Shown: positions 18,115-28,728, counted from the first letter of the stretch. The stretch is 64,000 nt of DNA from an uncultured Pelagibacteraceae bacterium (GCA_902617625.1 CACMXJ010000006.1:1-64000), one strand, 5' to 3'. The notes: generated by a model not told the origin, from the sequence alone. Program-made: numbers and translations.

Positions 18115-20958
18115 ATGTTATTAGGCAATTATTTTACCAATATAGATAATAGTAAAAAAAAAATTTTTTTCTCAGGGATTTCATTCAATTCAAAAGATAT
18201 TAAAAAAGATAATATTTTTTTTGCTATAAAAGGAAATAATTTTGATGGAAATAAATTCATTTCTGTTGCAATAAAAAAAGGCTCTAAAATTATTATAAGC
18301 GAGAAAAGAATTACAAATCCTCAAAAGGATATTTTATTCATTCATACTAAAAATATAAGAAAACTTTTAGCAGAAATCGCTTTTAAAATTTATAAGAATA
18401 AACCAAATAATTTAATTGCTGTAACTGGAACAAATGGAAAATCATCTGTTTCAGATTTTTATTTTCAATTGTTAAAACTTAATAAAATAAAAGTCGCCTC
18501 AATCGGAACATTAGGCGTAAAATCGAAAAATATAAGACGAAATTTACAAAATACTACGATAGACCCAATTCGAATGGGACAAATATTATCTAAATTAAAA
18601 TCTCAAAAAATTAATAATGTAATTATGGAAGCGTCCAGCCACGGTCTAACTCAACATAGGTTGGATGGTCTAAAGTTTTCATCTGGTATTTTCACAAATT
18701 TATCTCAAGATCACTTAGATTATCATAAAAATTTTAAAAAATATTTCAAAGCAAAACTGTACCTCTTTGAAAATCTGATAGGAAAGAAAGGAAATGTAAT
18801 AACAGATGAAATATTACCAGAATTTAAAAGAATAAAAAAAATCGCAATTTCTAGAAAATTGAAATTGCAGGTTTTAGATAATAGCAAAAATCAATTTCAA
18901 ATTTTATCTCATAGTTATAGAGGTGAGAAACAAACATTAAAAATTAGATACTATAATCTAACAAGAGAAATAAATTTAAATCTTATTGGAAAAATACAAT
19001 TAAAAAATATTTTAATGGCGATTATTGCAGCAAAAAATAGCAATTTAAGTTTAATCAAGATTCTTAATGTTTTATCACAACTTAAGCCAATAGATGGAAG
19101 ACTTGAAAAAATAGGTAAAATCAAAAATAGGTCTAAAGTAATACTTGATTATGCACATACACCAGATGCACTCAGAATATGTCTTTCAAACCTAAAAGAG
19201 CAATTTCCAAATAAAAAAATAATTTTACTCTTTGGTTGTGGTGGAAATAGAGATCAAAATAAAAGATTTAAAATGGGAAAGATTGCATGTAATTATTCTA
19301 ACGAAATTTATTTAACAGATGATAATCCTAGATTTGAAGATCCAAAAAAAATAAGAGATGATATTAAAAAGGGTATTCAAGACACTTCGATAAAAGAAAT
19401 TCCTGATAGAAAAAAAGCTATTTCTGAGGCTATCAAAAATTTAAATACAGGTGATATTTTGTTGGTTGCTGGAAAAGGTCACGAGAAAACTCAAGATTTT
19501 GGTAAAAAGAAAATTTACTTTTCAGACAAAAAAATTATTTTAGATTGTATTAAACTTAAGAATACAAACTTATCAAAAAACTTTAAGATAAATATTATTA
19601 AAGAATTATCGAAAATCAAAAACAAAATTCCTTTAGTAAAAGCAGACAAAGCAAGAATTAACTCCAAAGAGGTAAATAAGAATGATATCTTTTTTGCTAT
19701 TAAAGGAAAAAAAAATGATGGAAATAAATATATTGGAGAGGCATTTAAAAATAAAGCATCATTAGTTGTAGTAAATAAAGTTCAAAATAAATTTAATAAC
19801 AAACGTCAGATAAAAGTACGAAATACATTAAAATTTATGACTGAAATTTCAAAAATATTTAGACAAAATATCGATACAAATATTATAGCTATTACAGGAA
19901 GTTGTGGAAAAACTACTCTCAAAGAATTATTGGGCAATGTGTTAGGAAAGATTTCTAGTGTTAGTATTTCTCCAAAATCTTATAACAATAAATTTGGAGT
20001 TCCATTAAGTTTACTTAATTTAAAACATAGTGATGAATTTGGAGTTTTAGAGGTTGGTATGGATAAAAAAGGGGAAATAGATAATTTAACAAATATTATA
20101 AAACCAAATGTTGGCTTGATAACTAACATAAATTATGCACATGCAAAAAATTTTAAAAATATCAAACAAATTGCTTTAGCTAAAGCAGAGATAATTAAAA
20201 ATATATTACCCAATGGTTTTGTTGTCTTGAATGCTGATGATAGTTTTTTCAAATTACATAAAAAAATTGCTGAAAAAAATAATATTAATGTGATTTCTTT
20301 TGGGATTAAAACTAAAAAAGCAAATGTTAAGTTGTTTAATATTAAAAAAGTTAAAAAGGCATTTAAAATTAAAGTTAAACTTAATGATAAGTTTAAATAT
20401 TTTATAATTTCTAATAATTTTCAAAGTAATATTTATAATATTTTAAGCGCTTTAAGTGTAATAAGTATTTACAAAGATGTGCTTAAACTTAATGAAAAAA
20501 TTTTCTTAGATTTTAGAAGTCCAGCAGGAAGAGGAGATCATTCTACAATAAAGATAGGTAACAAAAAAATAAACTTAATTGATGAAAGTTATAATTCTAA
20601 TCCTCTATCTTTAAAATCAGCCTTAAAAAATTATGACAACATAGATACAAAAAAATATCGTAAATATCTTTTGCTTGGAGATATGATGGAACTTGGTTCA
20701 CATTCAAAAAAACTTCACCAATCAATAGTTCCTTTAATAAACGAGACAAATATTGATAAAGTATTTGTTATGGGAAAAATGGTAAGAGAAATATTCGATA
20801 ATATTGTGAAAGTAAAAAGAGGAAGAATTTTAGAAAATAAATCAGGAATTTTTGAATTAATTAAGAAAGATTTCAATAATAATGATTATTTAATGATTAA
20901 AGCCTCAAATGCGACAGGTTTCAACAGTATAGTAAATAACTTAAAGGGTTTAAATTAA
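18115..20958 (+). CDS. murE-murF: MurE-MurF fusion ligase
   Basis: One 947-residue polypeptide carries two complete Mur ligases. Residues 1 to about 480 are MurE: P-loop TGTNGKS at 104-110, the NTTIDP substrate loop, and DNPR at 403-406, the motif that selects meso-diaminopimelate. From about 490 on it is MurF: a new N-terminal domain (INSKEVNKNDIFFAIKG), P-loop ITGSCGKTT at 593-601 and a C-terminal domain with SYNSNP. Together they add meso-DAP and then D-Ala-D-Ala to the UDP-muramyl peptide. No stop or frameshift separates the halves. In most bacteria these are separate genes. Confidence 0.96.
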   Translation: MLLGNYFTNIDNSKKKIFFSGISFNSKDIKKDNIFFAIKGNNFDGNKFISVAIKKGSKIIISEKRITNPQKDILFIHTKNIRKLLAEIAFKIYKNKPNNLIAVTGTNGKSSVSDFYFQLLKLNKIKVASIGTLGVKSKNIRRNLQNTTIDPIRMGQILSKLKSQKINNVIMEASSHGLTQHRLDGLKFSSGIFTNLSQDHLDYHKNFKKYFKAKLYLFENLIGKKGNVITDEILPEFKRIKKIAISRKLKLQVLDNSKNQFQILSHSYRGEKQTLKIRYYNLTREINLNLIGKIQLKNILMAIIAAKNSNLSLIKILNVLSQLKPIDGRLEKIGKIKNRSKVILDYAHTPDALRICLSNLKEQFPNKKIILLFGCGGNRDQNKRFKMGKIACNYSNEIYLTDDNPRFEDPKKIRDDIKKGIQDTSIKEIPDRKKAISEAIKNLNTGDILLVAGKGHEKTQDFGKKKIYFSDKKIILDCIKLKNTNLSKNFKINIIKELSKIKNKIPLVKADKARINSKEVNKNDIFFAIKGKKNDGNKYIGEAFKNKASLVVVNKVQNKFNNKRQIKVRNTLKFMTEISKIFRQNIDTNIIAITGSCGKTTLKELLGNVLGKISSVSISPKSYNNKFGVPLSLLNLKHSDEFGVLEVGMDKKGEIDNLTNIIKPNVGLITNINYAHAKNFKNIKQIALAKAEIIKNILPNGFVVLNADDSFFKLHKKIAEKNNINVISFGIKTKKANVKLFNIKKVKKAFKIKVKLNDKFKYFIISNNFQSNIYNILSALSVISIYKDVLKLNEKIFLDFRSPAGRGDHSTIKIGNKKINLIDESYNSNPLSLKSALKNYDNIDTKKYRKYLLLGDMMELGSHSKKLHQSIVPLINETNIDKVFVMGKMVREIFDNIVKVKRGRILENKSGIFELIKKDFNNNDYLMIKASNATGFNSIVNNLKGLN

Positions 20959-22044
20959 ATGCTTTATCAATTTTTACTAAATTTTGTTGATAGTTTTAGT
21001 TTTTTAAATGTATTTAAATATCTAACATTTAGGACTGGTTTATCTTTTTTTACTTCATTAATTATTGTTTTAATTATTGGAGGAACTTTTATAAAATTTT
21101 TTTCAAAACAAAAAATTTTAAATCCTATCCGTAATGATGGTCCAGAAGATCATATAGTTAAGAAAATAGGAACTCCGACTATGGGTGGAATAATTATTTT
21201 GATTGGTTTGTTAATATCAGTACTATTCTGGGCTGATTTATCGAATTTAAATGTTTTATTTTGTTTATACATCGCAATTTCTTTTGGTTTGCTTGGGGCA
21301 TTCGATGATTATAAAAAAATAAAGCATAGCAACTCTTATGGAATCTCATCAAAGTTAAAATTAACTTTTCAAATAATACTAGCAATAATTGGTGTGAGTT
21401 TATATGTTTACTTTAACGACTATCAAGATTTAACAAATTTATATTTTCCTTTTTTTAAAAACCTTATCATTAATCTTGGATGGTTTTTTATTCCTTTTTC
21501 AATATTTGTGATTATTGGCTCATCAAATGCAGTAAATCTTACTGATGGATTAGATGGTTTAGCTACAGTACCAGTAATACTTGTAGCAGCTTGTTTTGCA
21601 TTTATAAGTTATGTTACAGGAAACATTGTATTCTCAAATTATTTACAAATTCCTTACATAGAGGGAACTGGGGAAGTTTCAATTTTTTGTGGAGCAATCA
21701 TTGGCTCTTGCTTAGGCTTTTTATGGTTCAACGCACCTCCAGCAAAAATTTTTATGGGAGATACTGGATCTTTGTCTTTGGGTGGCTCTCTAGGAGCAGT
21801 TGGTATAATAACAAAACATGAAATAGTTTTAGCAATTACTGGAGGTTTATTTGTTCTTGAAGCAGTTTCAGTGATTGTACAAGTAATATCATTTAAACTT
21901 ACTGGTAAAAGAGTTTTTAAAATGGCACCGATCCATCATCATTTTGAGAAGAAAGGCTGGCCTGAATCAACAGTTGTAATTAGATTTTGGATAATTTCTA
22001 TTATTTTAGCAATGATAGGACTTGCTACATTAAAACTAAGATAA
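20959..22044 (+). CDS. mraY: Phospho-MurNAc-pentapeptide transferase
   Basis: MraY transfers phospho-MurNAc-pentapeptide to undecaprenyl phosphate, making lipid I at the inner membrane. The 361-residue protein is a multi-helix membrane protein with the family motifs DDYKKIK (about 116), NLTDGLDG at 193-200, MGDTGSL at about 266-272 and APIHHHFE near 324-331. It begins directly after the murE-murF stop and its own stop shares a base with the murD start. Confidence 0.98.
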   Translation: MLYQFLLNFVDSFSFLNVFKYLTFRTGLSFFTSLIIVLIIGGTFIKFFSKQKILNPIRNDGPEDHIVKKIGTPTMGGIIILIGLLISVLFWADLSNLNVLFCLYIAISFGLLGAFDDYKKIKHSNSYGISSKLKLTFQIILAIIGVSLYVYFNDYQDLTNLYFPFFKNLIINLGWFFIPFSIFVIIGSSNAVNLTDGLDGLATVPVILVAACFAFISYVTGNIVFSNYLQIPYIEGTGEVSIFCGAIIGSCLGFLWFNAPPAKIFMGDTGSLSLGGSLGAVGIITKHEIVLAITGGLFVLEAVSVIVQVISFKLTGKRVFKMAPIHHHFEKKGWPESTVVIRFWIISIILAMIGLATLKLR

Positions 22045-23354
22045 TGAGTGATAATTCACAAATTTTCTTTAATAAAAAAATTTTAATTTATGGATTAGGA
22101 AAAAGTGGACTTTCGTCATTCAATTTTTTAAGAAATAAAAATGATGTTTATTTATTTGATGATAACCCAAATCTTAAAATAAATAAGTCGATTAAAAAAA
22201 AAACTCTCAATTTTAAAAAATTATTAAAAACCAAATTTGATATAATTATATTAAGCCCAGGAATTGATATAAAAAAATGTAAGTTAAAAAATTTACTTAG
22301 AAAAAAAAATAAGAATATCTATACAGATCTAGATGTTTTTTACTCATTTTATAAAAATGACTCATTAACAATAACTGGCACAAACGGAAAGTCCACCACA
22401 TGCAAACTTCTATATGATATCTTAAAAGATCAAAAAAAAGACGTAAGATTAGTAGGGAATATTGGTACACCAATACTATCTATAAATAAGATCTCAAAAA
22501 AAACAATTTTCGTTATTGAGGCTTCATCTTACCAATTAGAATATAGTAAAATTTTTTCATCAAAATTTGCCGCTATCCTTAATATTGCGCCAGATCATTT
22601 GGAGAGACATGGTAATTTAGAAAATTATATAGAGGCAAAATTTAAAATTTTTAATAATCGAAAAAGAGGAGCAATTGGATTTGTAAATAAAAATGATCAT
22701 TTAATTCAAAAAAGAATTAAAACATTAAAGCCTAAATTAAAACTGGTAAATGTAGATACAAAATTGAACAATCTAATTTTGAAAAAAATTAGAAACAAAT
22801 ATTTTTTATCAAGATCAAATCAAGCAAATCTCTCATTTGTTTTAGAAATGATAAAAAAATTTAATGTAAAACCAAATAAATTATTAGAAAGTGTAAATAA
22901 ATTCAAAGGATTGAATTATAGGCAGAAAATTATTTATAACAAAAATAAATTAATCATCATTAATGATTCTAAATCAACAAGTTATTCTTCTTCAAAAGAA
23001 TTATTAGAAATGTACAAGAATATTCATTGGTTAATTGGCGGTATTCCAAAAAAAGATGACAAAATATCGTTATCAAAAAAATATTTTAGAAATATTAAGA
23101 TTTATGTCTTTGGTAAAAACTTTAAAAAATTTTCAAAAGATCTAAAGAAAAATGCGGAACTTAAAAGTTTTAAAAATTTAAATCTTGCAGTATCAGCAAT
23201 TTTTAAGAATATTCTTAAAAAGAAACACTCAAATAATACAATCTTATTTAGTCCAGCCTCTGCATCATTTGATAGTTTTAAAAATTTTGAGGAAAGAGGT
23301 TCATATTTTAATAAGTTGATAAAAAGATATATTAATGAAAGAAAAATTATTTAG
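22044..23354 (+). CDS. murD: UDP-MurNAc-L-alanine:D-glutamate ligase
   Basis: MurD adds D-glutamate to UDP-MurNAc-L-alanine. The ATG at 22044 overlaps the mraY stop by one base and yields a normal 436-residue protein beginning MSDNSQIFF; a longer in-frame start at 21987 would lie inside mraY and is rejected. The Rossmann-type GLGKSG, P-loop TGTNGKST from residue 111, and IAPDHLERH substrate region are present. The C-terminus overlaps ftsW by 20 bases. Confidence 0.96.
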   Translation: MSDNSQIFFNKKILIYGLGKSGLSSFNFLRNKNDVYLFDDNPNLKINKSIKKKTLNFKKLLKTKFDIIILSPGIDIKKCKLKNLLRKKNKNIYTDLDVFYSFYKNDSLTITGTNGKSTTCKLLYDILKDQKKDVRLVGNIGTPILSINKISKKTIFVIEASSYQLEYSKIFSSKFAAILNIAPDHLERHGNLENYIEAKFKIFNNRKRGAIGFVNKNDHLIQKRIKTLKPKLKLVNVDTKLNNLILKKIRNKYFLSRSNQANLSFVLEMIKKFNVKPNKLLESVNKFKGLNYRQKIIYNKNKLIIINDSKSTSYSSSKELLEMYKNIHWLIGGIPKKDDKISLSKKYFRNIKIYVFGKNFKKFSKDLKKNAELKSFKNLNLAVSAIFKNILKKKHSNNTILFSPASASFDSFKNFEERGSYFNKLIKRYINERKII

Positions 23355-24462
23355 TTATATTTCTTTTTATCAATGGTGGAAAAGTATTGATAAACCTATT
23401 CTATCATTGATCTTAATTTTATTTTTGGCGGGTTTATTCTTTTCATTAGTATCAACTTCCCTAATTGCATCTGATAAATTAGATACGAATACTTATTTCT
23501 TTTTTTTTAAACATACAGTTTTTGTTTTTATTGGCTTTTTTTTAATTTTTATTTTATCTTTTATACCTGAAAAAGAAATTTATAGAATTTCACTAATATT
23601 TTTCTGTTTATCATTAGTTTTGTTGTTACTAGTTCCTATAATTGGAGTAGAGATTAAGGGTTCCAAGAGATGGATTGATTTGTTGGTATTGCCAAGAATA
23701 CAACCTATTGAGTTTGTGAAGCCTTTTTTAATAGTGATAATAAGTATGATAATTTGCTCTCAAAAATATAATAATTTTAATTTGAAATACTTCTTATCCT
23801 TTTTGTTAACTATATTGATATCGAGTCTTTTGATACTTCAACCAGATATTGGTCAAACTCTTTTAATCGGTTTTAGTTGGTTAGTTTTGATTTTTATTTC
23901 TGGTATTAGTATATTTTTTTTGAGCTTAGTTTTTTTTATCTCTCTAGCCACGATAGCATCTATTATTAGCTACCTTCCACAATTTAAATACATAAAAGAT
24001 AGATTATTTTCTTTTTTTAATCCTGAAATGGGTACTCATAACTTTCAATCAGATAAAGCATTAGAAGCTATAATAAGTGGAGGATTTTTTGGAAAAGGCA
24101 TTGGAGAGGGAACATTAAAAAACAGAGTCCCTGAAGCTCATACAGATTACATTATTTCAGTAATTTCGGAAGAGTTTGGGGTAATCTTCATAATGTTAAT
24201 TTTATTAACCTACCTAGTATTAATATTTTCAGTTCTGAAAAAAGTTTACAAAGAAAATGACAAAAAGATCAAACTAATCCTAACTGGATCTATTAGCTTA
24301 ATACTTATGCAAGCAATGATTCACATAGGAGTAAATATAAGATTATTCCCAACTACAGGAATGACTTTACCATTTTTAAGTTATGGGGGTTCATCCATTA
24401 TAAGTATTTCTATAATGTCTGGTATAATTTTGAATTTAACAAAAAGAAAAATAACTGAATGA
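23335..24462 (+). CDS. ftsW: Septal glycosyltransferase FtsW
   Basis: FtsW is the SEDS-family enzyme that polymerises lipid II for the septum, partnered with FtsI. The 375-residue protein has about ten membrane helices and the SEDS hallmarks GSKRWI (about 104), QPDIGQT near 169, EAHTDYI (about 264) and LPFLSYGGSS near the C-terminus. The other SEDS gene of the window, rodA, is at 57425. ftsW overlaps murG by four bases. Confidence 0.95.
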   Translation: MKEKLFSYISFYQWWKSIDKPILSLILILFLAGLFFSLVSTSLIASDKLDTNTYFFFFKHTVFVFIGFFLIFILSFIPEKEIYRISLIFFCLSLVLLLLVPIIGVEIKGSKRWIDLLVLPRIQPIEFVKPFLIVIISMIICSQKYNNFNLKYFLSFLLTILISSLLILQPDIGQTLLIGFSWLVLIFISGISIFFLSLVFFISLATIASIISYLPQFKYIKDRLFSFFNPEMGTHNFQSDKALEAIISGGFFGKGIGEGTLKNRVPEAHTDYIISVISEEFGVIFIMLILLTYLVLIFSVLKKVYKENDKKIKLILTGSISLILMQAMIHIGVNIRLFPTTGMTLPFLSYGGSSIISISIMSGIILNLTKRKITE

Positions 24463-25520
24463 AAAATATATTAATTTCAACAGGAGGATCAGGGGGACAT
24501 GTAGTGCCAGCAAAAATTCTAAGTGAACATTTACATTCAAATTTTAATGTTTTTATTTCTACTGACTCAAGAGGGCTGAAATATCTAGATGAAAAAAATA
24601 ATATTATTTTGATAAATACTCCTAAATTAAATCTTAATATATTTTTTATATTTAAAATATTCCAAGTAATTTATTTGGTGATTAAAACAATTTTATTATT
24701 AAAAAAAAATAAGATTAATATCGTTTTTTCAACAGGAGGATATATGTCATTACCTGTTTGCTTTGGTGCAAAATTATTAGGAATAAAGATATACCTACTT
24801 GAACCCAATATTGTTTTAGGTAGAGCAAACAGACTCTTTTTAGGTTTTTGTAAAAAAATTTTTACTTATACAGGAAGCTTAAAAAACTTTCCTGAAAAAC
24901 TTAAACATAAAATTCAAATAATAACTCCACTAGTTAAAAAAAATTTTTATGAGAAAAGAGAAATTAAAACAGAAAATAAAGCATTCTGTCTTTTGGTCGT
25001 TGGTGGCAGTCAAGGAGCAAAGATTTTTGACAATGTGGTAAAAAATGTAATTATTAATGTGTCGAAAAAAAATAAAATTAAAATCATTCAACAAACTCAT
25101 AAAAGTAATACTGATCAATTAAGAGGTATTTATGATGAGGCTAAAATTGAAAATACCATTTTTGATTTTGAGGAAAATTTGGCAGATTTGATAAATCAAT
25201 CAGACCTATGTATTACGCGTGCTGGTGCATCTACCTTAGCAGAATTATCAATCATGAATAAACCGTTCCTAACAATCCCTTTAGTTTCAGCAAAAGATAA
25301 CCATCAATTTGAAAACGCAAATTTTTATCAAAATTTAGGTTGCTGCTGGGTTATGAATCAAAAAGACTTTAATGACGTAAATTTAGAAAAATTTTTAAAT
25401 CATATAATTATGAATAAGTCCGAATATAATATAAAAAAAAATAACTTAGAAAAACATAATTCCCAAAACTCATGGAATAATATAAATCAAAAAATATTGG
25501 AAATTATAAATGAAAATTGA
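24459..25520 (+). CDS. murG: Lipid II synthase MurG
   Basis: MurG adds GlcNAc to lipid I, giving lipid II. The 353-residue GT-B glycosyltransferase shows the N-terminal STGGSGGHVVPA loop (about 7-18), the GGYMSLPV segment, VVGGSQGA (about 181), and the UDP-GlcNAc site CITRAGASTLAEL near 249. It overlaps murC by 11 bases. Confidence 0.97.
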   Translation: MKNILISTGGSGGHVVPAKILSEHLHSNFNVFISTDSRGLKYLDEKNNIILINTPKLNLNIFFIFKIFQVIYLVIKTILLLKKNKINIVFSTGGYMSLPVCFGAKLLGIKIYLLEPNIVLGRANRLFLGFCKKIFTYTGSLKNFPEKLKHKIQIITPLVKKNFYEKREIKTENKAFCLLVVGGSQGAKIFDNVVKNVIINVSKKNKIKIIQQTHKSNTDQLRGIYDEAKIENTIFDFEENLADLINQSDLCITRAGASTLAELSIMNKPFLTIPLVSAKDNHQFENANFYQNLGCCWVMNQKDFNDVNLEKFLNHIIMNKSEYNIKKNNLEKHNSQNSWNNINQKILEIINEN

Positions 25521-26904
25521 ATTAGCTAAAAAAGAGATTATCCATTTTATAGGTATTGGTGGAATAGGCATGAGTGGTCTTGCATTGATTATGAAGGCAA
25601 AAGGTTTTCAAATTCAAGGTAGCGATATTAATAAGAACAAAAATATCGAAAAATTAAAAAAACAGGGTGTTAGAATTTTTATTGGTCAAAAAAAACAAAA
25701 TATAAAAGATGTTACAATTGTAGTGACTTCCTCTGCGATAAAAAAAAGTAATCCAGAATTACTAGAAGCTAAAAAAAAAAAATTACCAGTAATTAAAAGA
25801 GGGAAGATGTTAGCAAATCTTGTTTCTTTAATGAAAAATATTGTCGTAGTTGGATCTCACGGCAAAACAACAACGACATCTTTAGTAAGTTCTATTTTTG
25901 AAAATACAAAGTTAGATCCTACTATAATCAATGGAGGCATAATAAATTCGATAAAGAGTACTGCAAAATTAGGTAAGAGTGACTGGTCTATATTAGAGGC
26001 AGATGAGTCAGATGGAAGTTTTATTCATATTTCTCCAACATACTCAATTATTACAAACATAGATAGAGAACACATGGATTTTTATAGATCAATGAAGGAT
26101 TTAAAAAATCATTTTTTACACTTTATAAAAAAAGTTCCATCATTTGGAAAAACTTTTATTTGTATTGATGATAAAATTAATAATGAATTAAGTAAAGATA
26201 TTAAAAATAAAAATTTTTTTACTTATGGAATCAAGTCTAATGCTAATTTTCTTATCAAAAATATAATTCAAAACAAACTTTTCTCAAAATTTGATTTATC
26301 TATAAATTTACCAAATAAAAAAAGAACAATCTTAAAAAACTTTCAGATCCCATTATTAGGTGTTCATAATATAAGAAACTCTACAGCAGCAATTGCAGTT
26401 GCTCTTACTGTAGGAATTCCAGTGTCTAATATTAAAAAAGGTCTGAAAAACTTTAAAGGTGTCCAGCGTAGATTTAATAAGATATTTACATTTAATGGAG
26501 TTGATTTTTATGATGATTATGCACATCATCCTACTGAGATAAAATCTGTTTTAGAGGGAGTAAAAAAAGTTTTTGATAAGTGTGAAAAAGTCTGTGTTTT
26601 TCAACCACATAGAATATCAAGATTAAAAGATTTAAGAAATGAATTTACTCACTGTTTCAGAGATGCAGACACAATTATATTATGTCCCATTTTTACAGCG
26701 GGAGAAAAAATTAAATTGGATTTTAATTATAATGATTTTGCAAAAGAAATAATTAAAAATTCAAAAGTAAAACTATTTATGATTAAAAATAATATTGAAT
26801 TAGCAAAATTTCTCAAACAAAATATTTATGGAAAAAAAATCGTCATAGGAATGGGTGCTGGTACAATTTCAAATTGGATGAAAAAATTACCTGAATTAAT
26901 GTAA
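25510..26904 (+). CDS. murC: UDP-MurNAc:L-alanine ligase
   Basis: MurC starts the muramyl peptide by adding L-alanine. The 464-residue protein has the GIGGIGMSGLA Rossmann loop at 16-26, P-loop GSHGKTTT from 115, the EADESDGSF motif and YDDYAHHPTEI in the C-terminal domain. Its stop shares a base with the murB start (TAATG). Confidence 0.97.
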   Translation: MKIELAKKEIIHFIGIGGIGMSGLALIMKAKGFQIQGSDINKNKNIEKLKKQGVRIFIGQKKQNIKDVTIVVTSSAIKKSNPELLEAKKKKLPVIKRGKMLANLVSLMKNIVVVGSHGKTTTTSLVSSIFENTKLDPTIINGGIINSIKSTAKLGKSDWSILEADESDGSFIHISPTYSIITNIDREHMDFYRSMKDLKNHFLHFIKKVPSFGKTFICIDDKINNELSKDIKNKNFFTYGIKSNANFLIKNIIQNKLFSKFDLSINLPNKKRTILKNFQIPLLGVHNIRNSTAAIAVALTVGIPVSNIKKGLKNFKGVQRRFNKIFTFNGVDFYDDYAHHPTEIKSVLEGVKKVFDKCEKVCVFQPHRISRLKDLRNEFTHCFRDADTIILCPIFTAGEKIKLDFNYNDFAKEIIKNSKVKLFMIKNNIELAKFLKQNIYGKKIVIGMGAGTISNWMKKLPELM

Positions 26905-27812
26905 TGCAGATACATCAACTTAAAGATTTATTAAAAGACTTCGATAAAAATGTAATTTACGATCAAGATTTAAAAAAAAAAAGCTGGTTTAATATTGGAG
27001 GAAAGTCCAAAGTTTTTTATAAGGCGGAAAATTTAAAAGATTTAGTTAAATTTCTCAAATTACTCGATAATAAGGAAAAAATCTTTATCATTGGCGCAGG
27101 TTCAAACACCTTAATCACAGATAATATTTTTGATGGAGTCGTAATAAAGCTTAGTAAAAATTTTAATAGAATGTCTTTATTAAGAGAGGACGTAATAATT
27201 TCTGGAAGTGGCGTTTTAGATAATAGCCTATCTAGTTTTGCTTCTGAAAATAATTTGAGTGGATTTGAGTTTTTATCATGTATTCCAGGATCTATTGGTG
27301 GGGGAATTAAGATGAACGCTGGATGTTTTGGAAAGGAATTTAAAGATATTCTTCTTTCAATTCAAGCTATAGATCAAAAAGGAAATTTAATAACAATTCC
27401 ATCAAAAGAAATAAATTTTGATTATAGAAAAAATGATTTATCTGATGACCTGATTTTTTTAAGTGCTTCTTTCAAAGGAGTTAAAAGCACTTTCAACAAA
27501 GTAAATAGTGAAGTAATAAAAATGAAATCTTTAAAAGAAAAAAATCAACCAATGAGAATTAAAACTGGTGGAAGCACTTTTAAAAATCCAATAAATCAAA
27601 CGAATAAAAAAGTTTGGGAGTTGATAAGAGAATCAGTTTCTATTGATACTAAGTTTGGTGATGCACATATCTCAGAAAAACATTCAAACTTTTTTGTAAA
27701 TAAGGGTAATGCAACGTTCAATGATATGAAAAAATTAATTGATTTTGTTTCTAAAAAAGTTCTAGAAAAAACTGGTATAAAATTAGATAAAGAAATTAAA
27801 ATATTAGAATAA
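26904..27812 (+). CDS. murB: UDP-N-acetylenolpyruvoylglucosamine reductase
   Basis: MurB reduces the enolpyruvyl group with NADPH, using FAD, to form UDP-MurNAc. The 302-residue protein has the FAD-binding GAGSNTL stretch (about 67), IPGSIGGGIKMNAGCFG near 128 and a C-terminal GGSTFKNP segment containing the catalytic Ser. It lacks the extra loop of E. coli type I enzymes, fitting type II MurB. It starts on the last base of the murC stop. Confidence 0.96.
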   Translation: MQIHQLKDLLKDFDKNVIYDQDLKKKSWFNIGGKSKVFYKAENLKDLVKFLKLLDNKEKIFIIGAGSNTLITDNIFDGVVIKLSKNFNRMSLLREDVIISGSGVLDNSLSSFASENNLSGFEFLSCIPGSIGGGIKMNAGCFGKEFKDILLSIQAIDQKGNLITIPSKEINFDYRKNDLSDDLIFLSASFKGVKSTFNKVNSEVIKMKSLKEKNQPMRIKTGGSTFKNPINQTNKKVWELIRESVSIDTKFGDAHISEKHSNFFVNKGNATFNDMKKLIDFVSKKVLEKTGIKLDKEIKILE

Positions 27813-27813
27813 A

Positions 27814-28728
27814 TTGAAAAAAAAAATTTTGATAATCTCAGGTGGTATTTCTAAGGAAAGAATTATCAGCTTGGAGACAGGAAGACAGGTTGCTAAAGAA
27901 CTAAAAAAAAATAATTATAAAGTAAAAATATGTGAGCCAGACAAAAATTTAATATCTGTAACAAAAAGTTTTAAACCCCACTTCATTTTTAATGCCCTAC
28001 ATGGGCAGTTTGGAGAAGATGGATATATACAAACAATCCTTGAGACAATAGGTATACCTTATACCCATTCAGGTGTGATTGCCTCGGCTAAGGCAATGGA
28101 TAAAGAAATTTCTAAAAAAATTTTTATTAAAAATAAAATTTTAACACCTAAATATTTCATTTTTACTTTTAATAAAACTAATAAAGAACTTATAAGTTTA
28201 GTAAAAAAAAAGTTGAACTTTCCTGTTGTAATTAAACCAATTAATGAAGGTTCTAGTGTAAATGTTTATATTTGTACTAAGAATAATTTATCGAGAAAGA
28301 TAAAATTATTAAAAGATTATAAAAAAATATTGATAGAACAATTTATTCCTGGGAGAGAAATACAATCAGCTATAATTGGAAAGAAAAAGCTCGGAGCAAT
28401 TGAACTTAAGCCAAAAAGAAAATTTTATGATTACCAGGCAAAGTACAATTCTAATGCTAAGACAGAGCATATCATTCCAGTAGACCTGCCAAAGAAAAAA
28501 TATAAAGCTCTTATGGACATTACTTTTAAAGCACATACTTTGATGGGATGTAGAGGTGTTTCCAGATCAGATTTTAAATATTTTAGAGGAAAATTTTATC
28601 TTTTAGAAATTAATACCCAACCTGGAATGACAAAACTATCTTTAGTTCCAGAGATATCAGCTTATATTGGAATTAATTTCTTAAATTTAATTAAATTAAT
28701 TTTAAAAGATGCATCAATTAATAAGTAA
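27814..28728 (+). CDS. ddl: D-alanine:D-alanine ligase
   Basis: Ddl makes the D-Ala-D-Ala dipeptide used by MurF. The 304-residue ATP-grasp protein shows the HGQFGEDG loop (about 64), VIKPINEGSSV (about 142), GCRGVSRSDF, and LLEINTQPGMT near the C-terminus. The start is TTG at 27814, one base after the murB stop; the first residues MKKKILIISGG match the family, supporting it. The end overlaps ftsQ by 20 bases. Confidence 0.96.
   Translation: MKKKILIISGGISKERIISLETGRQVAKELKKNNYKVKICEPDKNLISVTKSFKPHFIFNALHGQFGEDGYIQTILETIGIPYTHSGVIASAKAMDKEISKKIFIKNKILTPKYFIFTFNKTNKELISLVKKKLNFPVVIKPINEGSSVNVYICTKNNLSRKIKLLKDYKKILIEQFIPGREIQSAIIGKKKLGAIELKPKRKFYDYQAKYNSNAKTEHIIPVDLPKKKYKALMDITFKAHTLMGCRGVSRSDFKYFRGKFYLLEINTQPGMTKLSLVPEISAYIGINFLNLIKLILKDASINK

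Noticed and set aside
21987-22043. Longer murD start inside mraY
   Set aside because: The ATG at 22044 overlaps the mraY stop by one base, the pattern used across this cluster, and gives the normal MurD N-terminus.
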